Positions 63,530 through 64,000 of a stretch of DNA of 64,000 nt are shown piece after piece. The stretch's first letter is position 1; the number at the start of each line of letters is the position of its first letter. The stretch comes from Prototheca cutis (Eukaryota > Chlorophyta > Trebouxiophyceae > Chlorellales > Chlorellaceae), in contig BCIH01000005.1 in NCBI GenBank assembly GCA_002897115.2, positions 1,318,890 to 1,382,889 of the forward strand, written 5' to 3'. Below the pieces are notes generated by a model that worked only from the letters and a program-made list of their open reading frames with translations, was not told where the DNA came from and did no database searches. Both the position numbers and the translations under genes were made by a program.

Positions 63530-63903
63530 ATGTCTGACGCGCCTCTGCCGGACATTTTCGCGGACTTGCTGCCCAAGTCCCCAAACCGGGATGCGGCCAG
63601 CGATGACGCGGTACTGCCGGGCCCAGTCATCTCAGAGTCTGTTTACGCCGTGAATAATCGGAAGGAACAGCCCGGAGCACCTATGGTGAGTTTGCGGTGG
63701 TTGGGTCTGTGCCTCTGGATCACTCCCCACCCAGACGCGGTTCCGGGGGTTTGGCCGCCCCGTGCGTCCCGCGCTCCACGCCATGCGTCCCCATGCACCC
63801 TGCAGCGTAAGACCACGGGACCCAAGGATGCCGATACGGGATCCGACGTGTCGCTGGCAAAGTTCACCGCGGGGCTGCAGCGGGTGATCGAGAGTATCGA
63901 CAG
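63530..63903 (+). CDS. Unrecognised protein, 5' part (gene runs off the window)
   Basis: Two exons can be supported by splice signals and phase: 63530-63685 (starting MSDAPLPDIFADLLP, donor ATG|GTGAGT) and 63806-63903 (starting RKTTGPKDADTG, donor ending AG|GTCAGA). Together they give about 84 residues. The sequence is hydrophilic, acidic at first, with a possible amphipathic helix near the end (SLAKFTAGLQRVIESI). I recognise no domain. The rest of the gene lies beyond 64000. Confidence 0.55.
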
Positions 63904-64000
63904 GTCAGAGTGGTGGGCTGAAGCGATGTCCGAGGCAGGCCAGTCTTCTGGTTGGGGCCAGTGCCTTCTAGCGGCAGGCAGTTCGGGCACAATCCCTCCC

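Noticed and set aside
63322..63537. A 71-codon frame just before the last gene
   Set aside because: It overlaps the start of the better-supported gene at 63530 in another register and has no motif.

Overview
The window looks like nuclear DNA of a green alga, most likely a trebouxiophyte chlorophyte. The DNA is GC-rich and gene-dense, and genes are cut by many short introns. I modelled 18 protein-coding genes by hand, with about 109 introns; reading phase stays consistent across the models. Several proteins have plant-lineage forms: half-size ABCA (ATH) transporters, an ACX4-type acyl-CoA oxidase, a group-A-like bZIP factor and a YlmG/CCB3-like YGGT membrane protein. I infer the lineage from these; no marker gene proves it. 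No rRNA, tRNA or CRISPR array was seen.

Layout. 0-6 kb: the 3' end of a PRP5/DDX46/RH42 splicing helicase, a short TIR-bounded element with a Fanzor/TnpB-like C-terminus, and a bZIP gene. 6.9-15.6 kb: a 23-exon DNA topoisomerase II gene. 15.9-20.3 kb: a PrmC/HemK methyltransferase (minus) and ketopantoate hydroxymethyltransferase (plus), divergent. 21.2-28.5 kb: sphingolipid delta-4 desaturase (plus), a TMEM45/DUF716 membrane protein (minus) and an ACX4-like acyl-CoA oxidase (minus). 29.2-37.9 kb: an OTU-domain cysteine protease (plus), a secreted papain-like protease (minus), the NOP2 rRNA methyltransferase (plus) and a YGGT protein (plus). 38.4-50 kb: two ABCA-type ABC transporters transcribed head-to-head. 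50.5-51.1 kb: a second copy of the Fanzor-like element. 51.1-62.5 kb: a secreted beta-helix (pectate-lyase-3-like) protein, an ER PDI-like protein ending HDEL (minus) and NEMF/Rqc2 (plus). 63.5 kb to the end: the 5' part of an unrecognised gene.

The genes are mostly unrelated housekeeping and accessory functions, as expected of a eukaryotic chromosome arm. Some fit common themes: RNA and ribosome work (PRP5, NOP2, PrmC, NEMF), lipid metabolism and transport (desaturase, ACX4, ABCA pair), and secretory-pathway proteins (papain-like protease, beta-helix protein, PDI-like protein).

The most unusual content is a pair of roughly 600-bp elements at 2.44-3.04 kb and 50.48-51.08 kb. They share terminal inverted repeats, a Fanzor/TnpB RuvC-III-like coding segment and an almost invariant GC-rich structured block. 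This looks like a miniature, Fanzor-derived transposon family. The window also has an unusually high share of GC-AG introns (7 of about 109) and CA/GT-rich tracts placed beside splice sites.
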